A stretch of 64,000 nt of DNA. Source: Planctomycetota bacterium. Lineage in GTDB: Bacteria > Planctomycetota > Planctomycetia > Pirellulales > Pirellulaceae. Below the pieces are notes generated by a model, which searched no databases, was not told the origin of the DNA, and saw only the letters and a program-made list of their open reading frames with translations. Location of the stretch: contig JAPLNI010000028.1 of the NCBI GenBank assembly GCA_026692865.1, forward strand, positions 124,001-188,000. Direction: 5' to 3'. This document shows, piece by piece, positions 45,759 through 54,390 of this stretch (position 1 is the first letter of the stretch; every line of letters begins with the position of its first letter). The translations under genes and the position numbers were made by a program.

Positions 45759-47045
45759 CTACCAGCTCCAAAGGCTGATTCCCGCTAAATCACGAATGAA
45801 AACTTGGTTTCCAGCCATTGCGATATGCGCCCAGCAATCTTGGTCAGAGACCTCTTTTGTATCAACAAGGTCGAATTTCTCAGGATTCGCGTTGATCAAG
45901 AAGAGCTTGCCCGTTTCATCAAGAGCCAATATCTGCTGGCCGTTGGTTATCATGCTCCAGTATTTTCCGTATGGCCTTGTTCGCCATGTTTCTTCGCCTG
46001 TCTTGAGGTTAAAGCAAGCGGCTCTTTGGTTCTTAAGGTGTACATATAAGTAGTCTCCAATCACTACTGGCGACGACATGTAGGCTTCGGCCTTGTTGTT
46101 CCACTTCTCGCTTACCGACCAAGTACCATCCGAGCTCAGTGTTGGAGCGAACAGTTGAGTCTTACCGCCGTAGCTGCTAACGAACAGACATTCATTCCAA
46201 ATCGTCGGAGTCAAAATATTCATCCCGCGAAACGCCTCCACATTTTGACTCCAAAGCGTTTTCCCCGTTTCCATATCGATACCGCAAAGCGCCTTGCGAG
46301 TCTGCACCACAAGCTGGCGAACGCCCTGGAGCGTCGCGATGATTGGCGAACTGAAGGCACTACCGTACATCGCATCAGACTCGACCAAGCTTCTCCAGAT
46401 TGTCTCGCCACTGGATGCATTCAAGCACAGCAATCCGCCTCCGCTTTGAATATAGATTCGGTCCCCATCTAGCAGCGGCGAGCAAACTTGACCAAACCCG
46501 GGAAGCTCTGTTGCAAACCGTTTGGTGAAGTCAATGTCGAAGATCTTCTTACCAGACCGCGCATCTAGGCAGACAAAAAAGTCTCGCATCCCGCCTATGT
46601 AGATTTTTGTTCCATCTGTGATCGGAGTGGAACGAATCCAGCTTCCGTTGCTTGCCGCAAAAAATGGGACTGTCATCGAGCCTTCCCATTCGCTTGTCCA
46701 AATTGACTTGCCCGTCGCGCGCTCTAGCGCGATGACTCGTTCTGTTTTTGAATCCTTCGTTTCAGTGACGATTACTGTCTGATCAATGATGATTGGACCC
46801 GAGTAACCGCGATCCAACGGCACACTCCACTGCTTTTGGAAGTGTTCAGATTGAAGGCTTTTGGGCCACTGACGCTGCGCTGTCGTCGCATCGCGATTAG
46901 GACCGCGCCAACCTGGCCAAGATTCAACAGAAGCTGCTAGCAGGTTGGGCTCCGTCGCATTGATTTCTGCCGAGATAACGAGGAAACCAGATAACAACGC
47001 CACCGCACAATAAGCATTTACAAATAGCCGTTTTCTTAGGAGCAT
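45759..47045 (-). CDS. Exported PQQ-like beta-propeller protein
   Basis: A 428-residue protein with a signal peptide (YCAVALLSGFLVISAEINA) and about eight PQQ-type blades. Repeated motifs include ALERATGKSIWTSEW, LDARSGKKIFDIDF, LNASSGETIWRSL, IDMETGKTLWSQN and FNLKTGEETWRTR. The family includes BamB and quinoprotein dehydrogenases, but the Cys-Cys and metal-binding residues of dehydrogenases were not seen, so a scaffold or sensor role is more likely. WPGWRGPNRDA near the start is the usual planctomycete signature of these proteins. It follows coaE by 22 bases, so the two probably share a transcript. Confidence 0.87.
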   Translation of the reverse strand: MLLRKRLFVNAYCAVALLSGFLVISAEINATEPNLLAASVESWPGWRGPNRDATTAQRQWPKSLQSEHFQKQWSVPLDRGYSGPIIIDQTVIVTETKDSKTERVIALERATGKSIWTSEWEGSMTVPFFAASNGSWIRSTPITDGTKIYIGGMRDFFVCLDARSGKKIFDIDFTKRFATELPGFGQVCSPLLDGDRIYIQSGGGLLCLNASSGETIWRSLVESDAMYGSAFSSPIIATLQGVRQLVVQTRKALCGIDMETGKTLWSQNVEAFRGMNILTPTIWNECLFVSSYGGKTQLFAPTLSSDGTWSVSEKWNNKAEAYMSSPVVIGDYLYVHLKNQRAACFNLKTGEETWRTRPYGKYWSMITNGQQILALDETGKLFLINANPEKFDLVDTKEVSDQDCWAHIAMAGNQVFIRDLAGISLWSW

Positions 47046-47067
47046 GAGCGATCAAACTTTCAATGTG

Positions 47068-47751
47068 TTATTTTGCTGATGTAGGTAGTTTAGAGAGCCA
47101 GGGAAGCTTTAGCAGATTATTTCGCAAATCTTCAATGGAACCGACGTTTTGAATAACATCGGTAGCCGATTCTTTTTTCTTATCGAGTGGGAGCTGAGTT
47201 TTCTCGCGTGCGAACAGCTCTTCGTCGCTCCAGCCGCGACGCTTCGCGTTTGCGATTCGAATTTCAAGAGGAGCATCGACGAAGATTACTTTATCGCAAA
47301 GCGACTCCCAGCCAGCCTCGATCAACAGTGGCACGTCGAGAATCAACATCGACTTGGAGCGATCTTTTCGAAAGGCTTCGATTGCTTCAACGGCCTGTTG
47401 GCGAATGACAGGATGAAGAATTGTCTCGAGCTGCGTTAGCTTGTCACTGGGCCCAGAAAAAAAAACCTTTGCCAAGTGCTTTCGATCAATAACGCCGTTC
47501 TCATCTAAACAGCCGACCCCAAAAAGATCGATGATCTTCTTTCGGATGTCGGGACGACCGAGTAATCGATGCCCGACCGCATCGGCTGGAAAAACCGTAG
47601 CCCCTTTCTCCTCGAGCAACTTTGAGACTTCGCTTTTGCCAGAGGCGATCCCTCCGATAACGCCCACAATGAATCCAGGATTGTCATCGTGGTGGGTGAC
47701 GGGCAGTGTTGGTTGGGAGTCGCTTTGTCTTATGGTTGGAATGTTAGACAT
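47068..47751 (-). CDS. coaE: Dephospho-CoA kinase
   Basis: A 227-residue P-loop kinase for the last step of coenzyme A synthesis, phosphorylating dephospho-CoA at the ribose 3'-hydroxyl. The P-loop is VGVIGGIASGKSEVSKLL, followed by FPADAVGHRLL (the DxxxH substrate motif) and LILDVPLLIEAGWESLCD, the conserved lid-side segment with the catalytic-site Leu-Leu-Glu. About 28 residues precede the P-loop strand, more than the usual few, so a start around Met1 is uncertain. Gene order coaE then PQQ propeller has no obvious functional meaning. Confidence 0.93.
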   Translation of the reverse strand: MSNIPTIRQSDSQPTLPVTHHDDNPGFIVGVIGGIASGKSEVSKLLEEKGATVFPADAVGHRLLGRPDIRKKIIDLFGVGCLDENGVIDRKHLAKVFFSGPSDKLTQLETILHPVIRQQAVEAIEAFRKDRSKSMLILDVPLLIEAGWESLCDKVIFVDAPLEIRIANAKRRGWSDEELFAREKTQLPLDKKKESATDVIQNVGSIEDLRNNLLKLPWLSKLPTSAK

Positions 47752-47929
47752 TGCGGGCTAGGTGATGTTTGATGAACTGTGAAACGGGTTTCAACGGTTT
47801 TTCCATCGAGTCCGGTGAAGCCTGTCGTATGAATCAGTCGAACCTTGATTGTAAGTCGATCCCCGATGGGTTTCCCATCGGCCACCCCTTAGGATCGACT
47901 TTTTATACACATATTTGCGGAGGGTGGTC

Positions 47930-48760
47930 ATGGTGGGTCCAAAAATGAACAGACAGCATTCAAGCAGTCATTTCTTAGCAGTCGTCGCTGTCAGTTGGGC
48001 GGGCGGTGCTTGCGTCGCCACAGAACCACCCTCAGCAGATTCGCAGCTAATCAACTATTCACTGGATCGCCAGGAAAATTCGTTCTCGTCTGCCGGATTG
48101 ATTCGATTCCTCGAGGACCAGCCGCAAGCAGGTGGAGCCGGTGCGCCAGCGACTACCGAAGATGTCGCAACATCGACCCTCATTGCACAAGAAAAAAAAG
48201 GCCCCGAGCAAATCTCGCAAGGGTCTCCGATCGATAGACCGACCTTCGAAGAACTTCAGCGAATGTCCCAATCGCCCTCCGATGAAGCAGTCAAAATCCC
48301 TATTAAGTTAGCCCCCTTGGTCACGCCCAATACGGTCGTAGCCGGAGTCGGTACTGGATCGCTCCCAGAAGATATGGTCGCAGGAAGATTGCCCACGCCG
48401 ATCGCGTTGCCGACAGGCACGACGCGAGCAAACCCACCAATCGCCGAAACAAAAACTTGGGTCCCCGGTGGCTTCTGTCATCAGCCTCTGTATTGGGAAA
48501 ACCCGATGCTCGAACGCCACGGGCATCAAACTCATCCAGTACTCCAGCCAGCGATCTCTGGGGTAAGGTTCTACGGAACTTTCCTCGTACTCCCCTACTT
48601 GGCGACGCTCCGAGATCCCCTCGCCGACGTTCACACATTGGGTGCCTATCGACCTGGTTCACCTGCTCCCGCACTCCGATATCGTGCTCACTACGATTCG
48701 CGAGCCCTTCGAAACCAAGTCATCATGTCCGGTGCCGCGACCGCTATCTCCGCTCCGTAA
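47930..48760 (+). CDS. Planctomycete-type exported protein with C-terminal YRPGSP motif
   Basis: A 276-residue protein. After the N-terminal segment KMNRQHSSSHFLAVVAVSWAGGAC, probably a signal or lipoprotein-like region, comes a disordered middle rich in Pro, Thr and Ala. The C-terminal 90 residues hold CHQPLYWENPMLERHG, then PYLATLRDPLADVH and LGAYRPGSPAPAL. I know this last block as a conserved planctomycete pattern of unknown function. The frame is open to a TTG at 47915, but ATG 47930 is chosen because GGAGGG lies six bases upstream, an unusually strong site here. Function unknown. Confidence 0.75.
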   Translation: MVGPKMNRQHSSSHFLAVVAVSWAGGACVATEPPSADSQLINYSLDRQENSFSSAGLIRFLEDQPQAGGAGAPATTEDVATSTLIAQEKKGPEQISQGSPIDRPTFEELQRMSQSPSDEAVKIPIKLAPLVTPNTVVAGVGTGSLPEDMVAGRLPTPIALPTGTTRANPPIAETKTWVPGGFCHQPLYWENPMLERHGHQTHPVLQPAISGVRFYGTFLVLPYLATLRDPLADVHTLGAYRPGSPAPALRYRAHYDSRALRNQVIMSGAATAISAP

Positions 48761-48918
48761 TCGCACCTTCTTGACTAGGCGTGCCAAGGTTAATTGTCTT
48801 GGTTGTCGCGCAAATGAATGCCCTACGGTTGCCCTGGATTTCTTGACTTGAGCCATATTTCGACTAGACTTCGTACAGTTTCGTTAAGACGGGTGCTTTG
48901 TACAGGGCATGAGACCCA

Positions 48919-49356
48919 ATGTCAGATTTCGGAATCCTAATTCCAACCGGGGGCGGTGAAGATCTCCCTCTGAAACGCGAACGAATTGTTATCGGTCGTC
49001 GTGAATCTTGCGATATTGTTCTGCGTTTTCCCAACGTTTCCGGCGAACACTGTAAACTCACTCTCGAAAGTGGATACTGGTTTGTAAAAGATCTCGACAG
49101 CCGCAACGGGACGAAGGTCAATGGCTACCGCGTCGCTGGTCGCAAGCGGTTGGACCCAGGTGTGATTCTTAGCGTCGCAAAGCACCAATTCGAAGTCAAA
49201 TACGACCCAGAATCGCTAGGCGCGACGGGACCACCACCAGCCGAAGATGATCACGTCGAAGGACTGCTTCGGTCATCACTCATGGAACGCGCCGGTATTG
49301 CGCGACGTAGCGGTCAGGAGCCAAATAAAAATAAAAGTCCCGACGAAGACGTTTAA
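48919..49356 (+). CDS. FHA-domain protein
   Basis: A 145-residue cytoplasmic protein that is mostly a forkhead-associated domain, a phosphothreonine-binding module. The key residues are present: Arg in IVIGRRESCDIVL, Ser-x-x-His in SGEHCKLTL, and Asn-Gly in LDSRNGTKVNGYRV. The C-terminus is charged and disordered. These domains act as adaptors for Ser/Thr kinases or secretion systems; no kinase is in the window, so the partner is unknown. ATG 48919 gives a domain starting within 15 residues. Confidence 0.9.
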   Translation: MSDFGILIPTGGGEDLPLKRERIVIGRRESCDIVLRFPNVSGEHCKLTLESGYWFVKDLDSRNGTKVNGYRVAGRKRLDPGVILSVAKHQFEVKYDPESLGATGPPPAEDDHVEGLLRSSLMERAGIARRSGQEPNKNKSPDEDV

Positions 49357-49387
49357 GATAAGCAACTGAAACAATTGGTTAGGGCTT

Positions 49388-50788
49388 CTAGTCAATCACA
49401 ATCCGGCTTTTGATCGACTGGGCAATAAAACATTGCGAGTGAGCCACGTGGTGGAGCTCAGCAATGGTCGCTTGGTCAGGATGATTCGCACCTGACCATC
49501 CAATTTTCGGCCGTAGCTTGATTTGGCTAACCCACGAAACTCTTTGCTCGTTTTTCGTCATCGTTCCGGCTGCGTTGTCGATGTAGCTATCGACGACGAG
49601 ACCTTTTTTAGATGCGAGCCACAAAAACGTCAGCATATGACAACTGGACGCGGCTGCTACGAGTGCTTCTTCGGGATCGACAGCCGCTTCAACCGACCAT
49701 GGCGATGGAACCACGTGTGGTGATGGCGAAGCAGCGAACGAAACCCCTCCATCAAAAGTCCAGCGGTGCTCGCGCGAGTATTTCCCAGCTATAAAATCCG
49801 GGCCTAGATTCTTCCATTCAATCGTCGCGAGATATTCTTGCGGCGGCTTGGATGACTTGGGCTGAACGCGAGCGGATACCAGCGCGACTCGCTTTTCGGC
49901 GATAAACGGTAAGTGATGAAGAACGTGACCGATAGCCTTCTCAACGAGATCTCTTAACGTAACAACGCCGGCGGTCGAATGAACGCCGGTACGATCCCAA
50001 ACCGCGTCGGGCTGGCGACGAAGGATCCTCGCCGTTCGCCGACGGAGAATCGTCATCAACTCTAACTCTTCTTCAATGAATTGTTCTTGAAACTGAAGCT
50101 TGTCAGGATAGGGCCGCTCATCAACACCCATGAGAAGCGGGTTATCGAGTGCTAAAGTTCGTTCGATGCGATCGGTAAAGTAGATGTCGGTATCCGCCAA
50201 GTGACAAACGACCTCCAGCGTGCTCCACTTGCCCGGAATCGGCCTCGCTTTCAACTCATCGGTCGTCAGTCCTTCTACAGCCTGACTCAATTCCAACACA
50301 CATCGCTCGTAAGCATTGACCAAGTCACTAATGCTTCGAGGGGAGGAGACATGCTTCGAGTAAGCGTTGACCGGTTCGCCAAGGCTACTGGCGGGGCCTG
50401 TTTTCGCGATCGAAAAAATCTCCGAATCATCGACCATGAACGTGTCGTCATGTTCGTAAGCAGGAGCACAGCAACAAAGCAACTTTAGTTCGACCGTTCC
50501 ATCATTGTGTATCCAGTGGACCATACCAGGCGGAATCGAGATTGCATCCCCCTCGACGACGCGTCTCACTTCATCTTCAAAACACATCATGCCTGATCCG
50601 GCAATGATGTAGTAGATTTCTTCGGAGGCTTTATGAAAGTGAGCTTCCGTCTTGATCCCAGGCCCAATCGTCGCCTCGGCCAAGCTCTGGTTCTTAATTG
50701 AAGAATTTCGATGCGACAACAATTCTCGAATAATCGAGCCGTCTTTCGTCGTAAACGCTTCGCAAACTCGCAGGGAAACTGCATCCAT
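49388..50788 (-). CDS. Cupin, DinB-like and OsmC-like domains fused
   Basis: A 466-residue protein with three recognised parts. Residues 1-120 are a cupin (AHFHKASEEIYYIIAGSG and ISIPPGMVHWIHND, giving the two His-rich cupin motifs). Residues about 155-305 are DinB-like helices (WSTLEVVCHLADTD, VEKAIGHVLHHLPF), whose three His could bind a metal. Residues about 325-466 are OsmC/Ohr-like (SVEAAVDPEEALVAAASSCH with the redox Cys). OsmC reduces organic hydroperoxides, and normal OsmC has two Cys: one is the motif Cys, and a late Cys in HSQCFIAQS is the likely partner. A detoxification role is inferred. The first codon could be GTG 50791. Confidence 0.85.
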   Translation of the reverse strand: MDAVSLRVCEAFTTKDGSIIRELLSHRNSSIKNQSLAEATIGPGIKTEAHFHKASEEIYYIIAGSGMMCFEDEVRRVVEGDAISIPPGMVHWIHNDGTVELKLLCCCAPAYEHDDTFMVDDSEIFSIAKTGPASSLGEPVNAYSKHVSSPRSISDLVNAYERCVLELSQAVEGLTTDELKARPIPGKWSTLEVVCHLADTDIYFTDRIERTLALDNPLLMGVDERPYPDKLQFQEQFIEEELELMTILRRRTARILRRQPDAVWDRTGVHSTAGVVTLRDLVEKAIGHVLHHLPFIAEKRVALVSARVQPKSSKPPQEYLATIEWKNLGPDFIAGKYSREHRWTFDGGVSFAASPSPHVVPSPWSVEAAVDPEEALVAAASSCHMLTFLWLASKKGLVVDSYIDNAAGTMTKNEQRVSWVSQIKLRPKIGWSGANHPDQATIAELHHVAHSQCFIAQSIKSRIVID

Positions 50789-50927
50789 CACAACTATTCT
50801 CCAAAATCAAAAGCGTAGCAATCGGAAGTAACAAGGTTAAGATTGTCACGGGATCCTTGCAAGCGATCGAATCGCTCCCATATTTGAGCCACTTGTATTT
50901 AAGCAACTTTCAAAGACGACCTGACCT

Positions 50928-53390
50928 GTGACAGTGCCCACCGTGCGTTCGAAACTGATTGATGTTCTAGCAAGATACTGGCTATCTGTATGCTTCTTCG
51001 TCTTTACTGCAATTCTTTGCAAACCGGCTTGGTGGGATGGTTTGCTTTTCGGATTTCGTGACACCCTACACTTTTATTATCCCCTTTGGTCGCATATCGA
51101 GAGGCTGCCGTGGATGGAGCAATTGCTACCACTATGGAATCCGCTAGATGGTTTTGGATGCTCGATCGTTGGCGAACCGACTTCGATGGTGTTTTATCCA
51201 TTTCGTGTTTTCTTGATTCTTCCAGTCGGAAGCATTGAACAGCGCACTGGCGTCTTCATTTTAACTCATCTTTGGCTTTGCTACTCACTTTGGACTTTTG
51301 CTGGTTCAAAACTGGGTTTGCAATCTTGGGCGTTGCATTTAACGGCGTGGGGCTATTCGCTCAGTGGGCCTATCTTCTTTCAAGTCTACAACCCACCATT
51401 CCTTGTCGGTGCAGCATGGCTTCCACTGGCCATGTTCGGGATACTCAAATGCGTCAAGGATTCCTGGAACGCATCGGACGCAGACGAACCTTTACCGACT
51501 CTTCGTCGATCGTTATGTGATCGTCGCAATGCGATCGCTTACCTTACGGTGTCACTCACAATGATTGTCCTCGGGGGTGATGCTCAGCTTGCCTATCATC
51601 TTGCGATCATCTCGGCAATTGTTGTTTGCTCTTTGTTCATCTACCTTCGATGGCGTGGCCAGCTCTCCCCGATAGATTGTTGGCGGCTATTTTTTGGATC
51701 CACCAGTTCGATCGCTATCGCATTCGTCTTTGCCGTTGGATTGAGCGCAATCCAGTCGATCCCGACGCGGTACTGGCTAGCGTTATCCGAGCGAACGGGC
51801 CCGATCGAAGCTGGCTCTGAAGACAACATTTGTAATCTACTTGGAGCTCCTTATCTGTTCAGCGAAGCCCCCTGGAATTATTCCACGGTGTTGTTGCCTA
51901 ACGTTTTAGGGCACATTAGCCCTGTCAGAACTCGATGGCTTGTTCCCTTCGGTGCCGAGCCATCGATATGGACGCCATCGTTGCATGTTGGAACTCTTGT
52001 ATTTGCGGCAGCGATCGCGTGGTGGTTTACGAGACTTCGCACCAGTCTCTCCGTGGTAACACTCGGTGTGACGCTCGTTGCAATTTTGAGCAGCTTTGGA
52101 AGATGTAACTTGTACGAAGTCTGGGACGCCATTCTTCCTGGCTATTCCCAGTTTCGATATCCAGCCAAGTGGACCCCGCTTTTTGCTTGGGGAATCTGCA
52201 TGGCAGCGGGGCAAGGGATCGCTCACATTCACGAAGTGAACATCCGCAGAATCATCCAACGAATCTGTTGCAGCGTTGCTGCTCTCGGAGGCGTTGCAGC
52301 ATGTCTTAATCTGCTAGTCTTTTTATCCCCGACAACAAGAATTTTTGTTTATGATCTGCTCTCCAATTCTGCGAAAAATCGCGGGATCGAAATAGATTTG
52401 GATATGAGTCAATCAATCTATTTCATTGGATTCGGTGGCTTCCTTGCGCTTTTCACCGCGACTGCGATCTACGTCGTCCTGCAGTGGAAGAACTCCTCGC
52501 ATTCGCTCCTTGCAATTGGATTCATCACGATCGTTGAACTATCTATCGCGTTACAGCCTGCATTGATTTTTGTGCGGCCTCTTTCGGTAGATCCGCTACC
52601 AGGATTGCAGCCTGAAACGTCAGCGATTTGGAATCACTTTGCCGATGCAGAATCGACTCGCCAAGCGAAAGAAATACTCAGCCAGCGCGGGCTCAACACG
52701 ACTTGGCAGTTTGGCGGAATGACACTACCCGTTTTGCGTTCAAGAGACATTCCTATTAATCGCGAAGTCAACCCACCTTGGGATGCTTGCGAATTGCAAG
52801 CAGTCGATCAAGGCAATCGTGTTATGGGCAAGCTACACCTGCTTCGTAACTTTCGAAACTTCCAAGCGTATTTCACTCTCGGTCCAAAAGCGATTCGCCG
52901 ATACTGTGGGACACTACCTAACGAACTCGAAGCCGAAACACCCATGCTGCCTACCGCGAGCGATCAATACCTCACACATCACATATGGTCTCTCAAAGAA
53001 TCACCGATTTGGCCACCTCGTGATCGCCCCAACCTGCTTGAAGATCGAATTCAATTTTCGAAAGCGAGCATGTCCCCCAATCGCTTCGAATTTGAATATG
53101 AAAGCCCAGAAGGGTTCTATCTTCAATTGCCGATACTGGACGATGGCGGCTGGTACAGTGCTCGCCCCGACAGTAACGTATCCATCATCAAAGGTCCCGA
53201 AGACTTACTAACACTTCGATTACCCGCAGGGGCACACTCGATTGCCTTAAGTTTCTTCCCGCCAGGTCTGCTGCTAGGCGCATTCATTTCCGCCAACACG
53301 CTACTCGTCATCGCAGCAGTATCTTTTGGGATGCGTGGCAGGAAGAACGTCGTGGGGACACCCGCGAATAGCGCGGATCTACGTGAATAG
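50928..53390 (+). CDS. YfhO-like multi-pass membrane protein, C-terminus encoded by a repeat
   Basis: An 820-residue integral membrane protein with about twelve helices in its first 540 residues, starting SVCFFVFTAILCKPAWWDG with the FGFRDTLHFYYPLWSH motif typical of YfhO/GT-C-like glycosyltransferases. An extracytoplasmic domain follows (about 560-790), then a last helix (LLGAFISANTLLVIAAVSFG). The acceptor sugar or lipid is unknown. The final residues GTPANSADLRE and the stop codon at 53388-53390 are read from MITE copy D, so the natural C-terminus was replaced or extended. The start is GTG at 50928 or 50934. Confidence 0.75.
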   Translation: MTVPTVRSKLIDVLARYWLSVCFFVFTAILCKPAWWDGLLFGFRDTLHFYYPLWSHIERLPWMEQLLPLWNPLDGFGCSIVGEPTSMVFYPFRVFLILPVGSIEQRTGVFILTHLWLCYSLWTFAGSKLGLQSWALHLTAWGYSLSGPIFFQVYNPPFLVGAAWLPLAMFGILKCVKDSWNASDADEPLPTLRRSLCDRRNAIAYLTVSLTMIVLGGDAQLAYHLAIISAIVVCSLFIYLRWRGQLSPIDCWRLFFGSTSSIAIAFVFAVGLSAIQSIPTRYWLALSERTGPIEAGSEDNICNLLGAPYLFSEAPWNYSTVLLPNVLGHISPVRTRWLVPFGAEPSIWTPSLHVGTLVFAAAIAWWFTRLRTSLSVVTLGVTLVAILSSFGRCNLYEVWDAILPGYSQFRYPAKWTPLFAWGICMAAGQGIAHIHEVNIRRIIQRICCSVAALGGVAACLNLLVFLSPTTRIFVYDLLSNSAKNRGIEIDLDMSQSIYFIGFGGFLALFTATAIYVVLQWKNSSHSLLAIGFITIVELSIALQPALIFVRPLSVDPLPGLQPETSAIWNHFADAESTRQAKEILSQRGLNTTWQFGGMTLPVLRSRDIPINREVNPPWDACELQAVDQGNRVMGKLHLLRNFRNFQAYFTLGPKAIRRYCGTLPNELEAETPMLPTASDQYLTHHIWSLKESPIWPPRDRPNLLEDRIQFSKASMSPNRFEFEYESPEGFYLQLPILDDGGWYSARPDSNVSIIKGPEDLLTLRLPAGAHSIALSFFPPGLLLGAFISANTLLVIAAVSFGMRGRKNVVGTPANSADLRE

Positions 53391-53463
53391 AATGGTTGCC
53401 AGGACAATTCCATCCCCCCTTTGGACAGCATTTGTCCGCGATCATTAACGTAATTCGCGGGCA
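53359..53463 (-). repeat. MITE-like intergenic repeat, copy D (overlaps a gene end)
   Basis: CACCCGCGAATAGCG at 53359 and TAATTCGCGGGCA ending at 53463 are the two ends. Homology to copy C continues to about 53490 (AGAAAGTCGGCGACAA). It covers the last 11 codons and stop of the preceding gene. The remaining gap to 53779 (about 300 bases) has no supportable gene; frames of 60-100 codons there are short and unlike known proteins. Confidence 0.85.
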
Positions 53464-53779
53464 GAAAGTCGGCGACAATTTTGCTGGGTATTTGTTTGGC
53501 TGTCGACCCCGGTTTGTCGCATAGGAGAATCCGAGAAATCGTGACGAGAGAATCGATGATAGCGAGGATGCAATCGGATAGAAGCGTCTGTGTTGCGCAG
53601 ACAATTCAGAGACAAATTGATTGGATTGGGCGGGAGCGATCGTGTTTTGGTATCAACGGACTCCAGAATTCCGGTTACACTTCCCTCAGTATTCCATCGA
53701 ATCCAAATCGACATTTCGTCGGCGAATACCATTTTTATTCCAAATCGCCTAATCAACTCTCACCCGCAAAAACCCCTAC

Positions 53780-54313
53780 ATGACTTCTCCTCAGAACAAG
53801 TCCATTATCGAAGCTGATGGACTGCAGATTGACCTTAAGAATCGGACCGTGGCAGGGATTTTGGCTTTCCTATGGCCAGGCGCTGGTCACTGGTATCAGG
53901 GCCGCTATGGGAAAGCAGGACTTTTTTCGACCTGCATTCTAGGGCTGTTTATGGTTGGTATGATTCTCGGTGGTGGTAGAGTCGTTTACGCTTCGTGGGA
54001 CCCTCAGGACTATCGTTGGCACTATGTGTTGCAGGCAGGGGTCGGTATTCCGGCAGCCCCAGCAGCAATCCAGTGGTTCTTTGAATCCGATAGCGAATCG
54101 TCGTTGCTGCGAGGTTGGATGGCTAGACCCGCTTCCATGGGCGTGTTATCCGAATGGCACAAACAAACCTCTGCCGGGTTTGATCTTGGGACCCTTTTCA
54201 CGATGGTTGCCGGGCTTTTGAATGTGCTCGTGATCTTCGATGCCGTCGCAGGTCCGATGGCGATCCCAGGACACGAGTCTCGGAAGAAGAATCCGCTACC
54301 GGAATCAACTTGA
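53780..54313 (+). CDS. Small DUF6677-like membrane protein
   Basis: A 177-residue protein with three or four hydrophobic helices: ILAFLWPGAGHWYQGR near the start, AGLFSTCILGLFMVGMILGG, and FTMVAGLLNVLVIFDAVAG near the C-terminus. The WPGAGHWYQGRYGKAG segment resembles the TM2/DUF6677 signature of planctomycete proteins, as I recall it. Function unknown. The ATG at 53780 is the only start before the conserved segment. Confidence 0.7.
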   Translation: MTSPQNKSIIEADGLQIDLKNRTVAGILAFLWPGAGHWYQGRYGKAGLFSTCILGLFMVGMILGGGRVVYASWDPQDYRWHYVLQAGVGIPAAPAAIQWFFESDSESSLLRGWMARPASMGVLSEWHKQTSAGFDLGTLFTMVAGLLNVLVIFDAVAGPMAIPGHESRKKNPLPEST

Positions 54314-54390
54314 TGAAGAAGTGGTTCAACGCGTCGCTAACAAGACATTCAGTATGCGATACTTGTTAGCTCGTTCCACGAAGATTCAAA

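Noticed and set aside
53391-53779. Short open frames on both strands after repeat copy D
   Set aside because: They partly read the repeat itself, lack ribosome-binding sites and have no recognisable domains.
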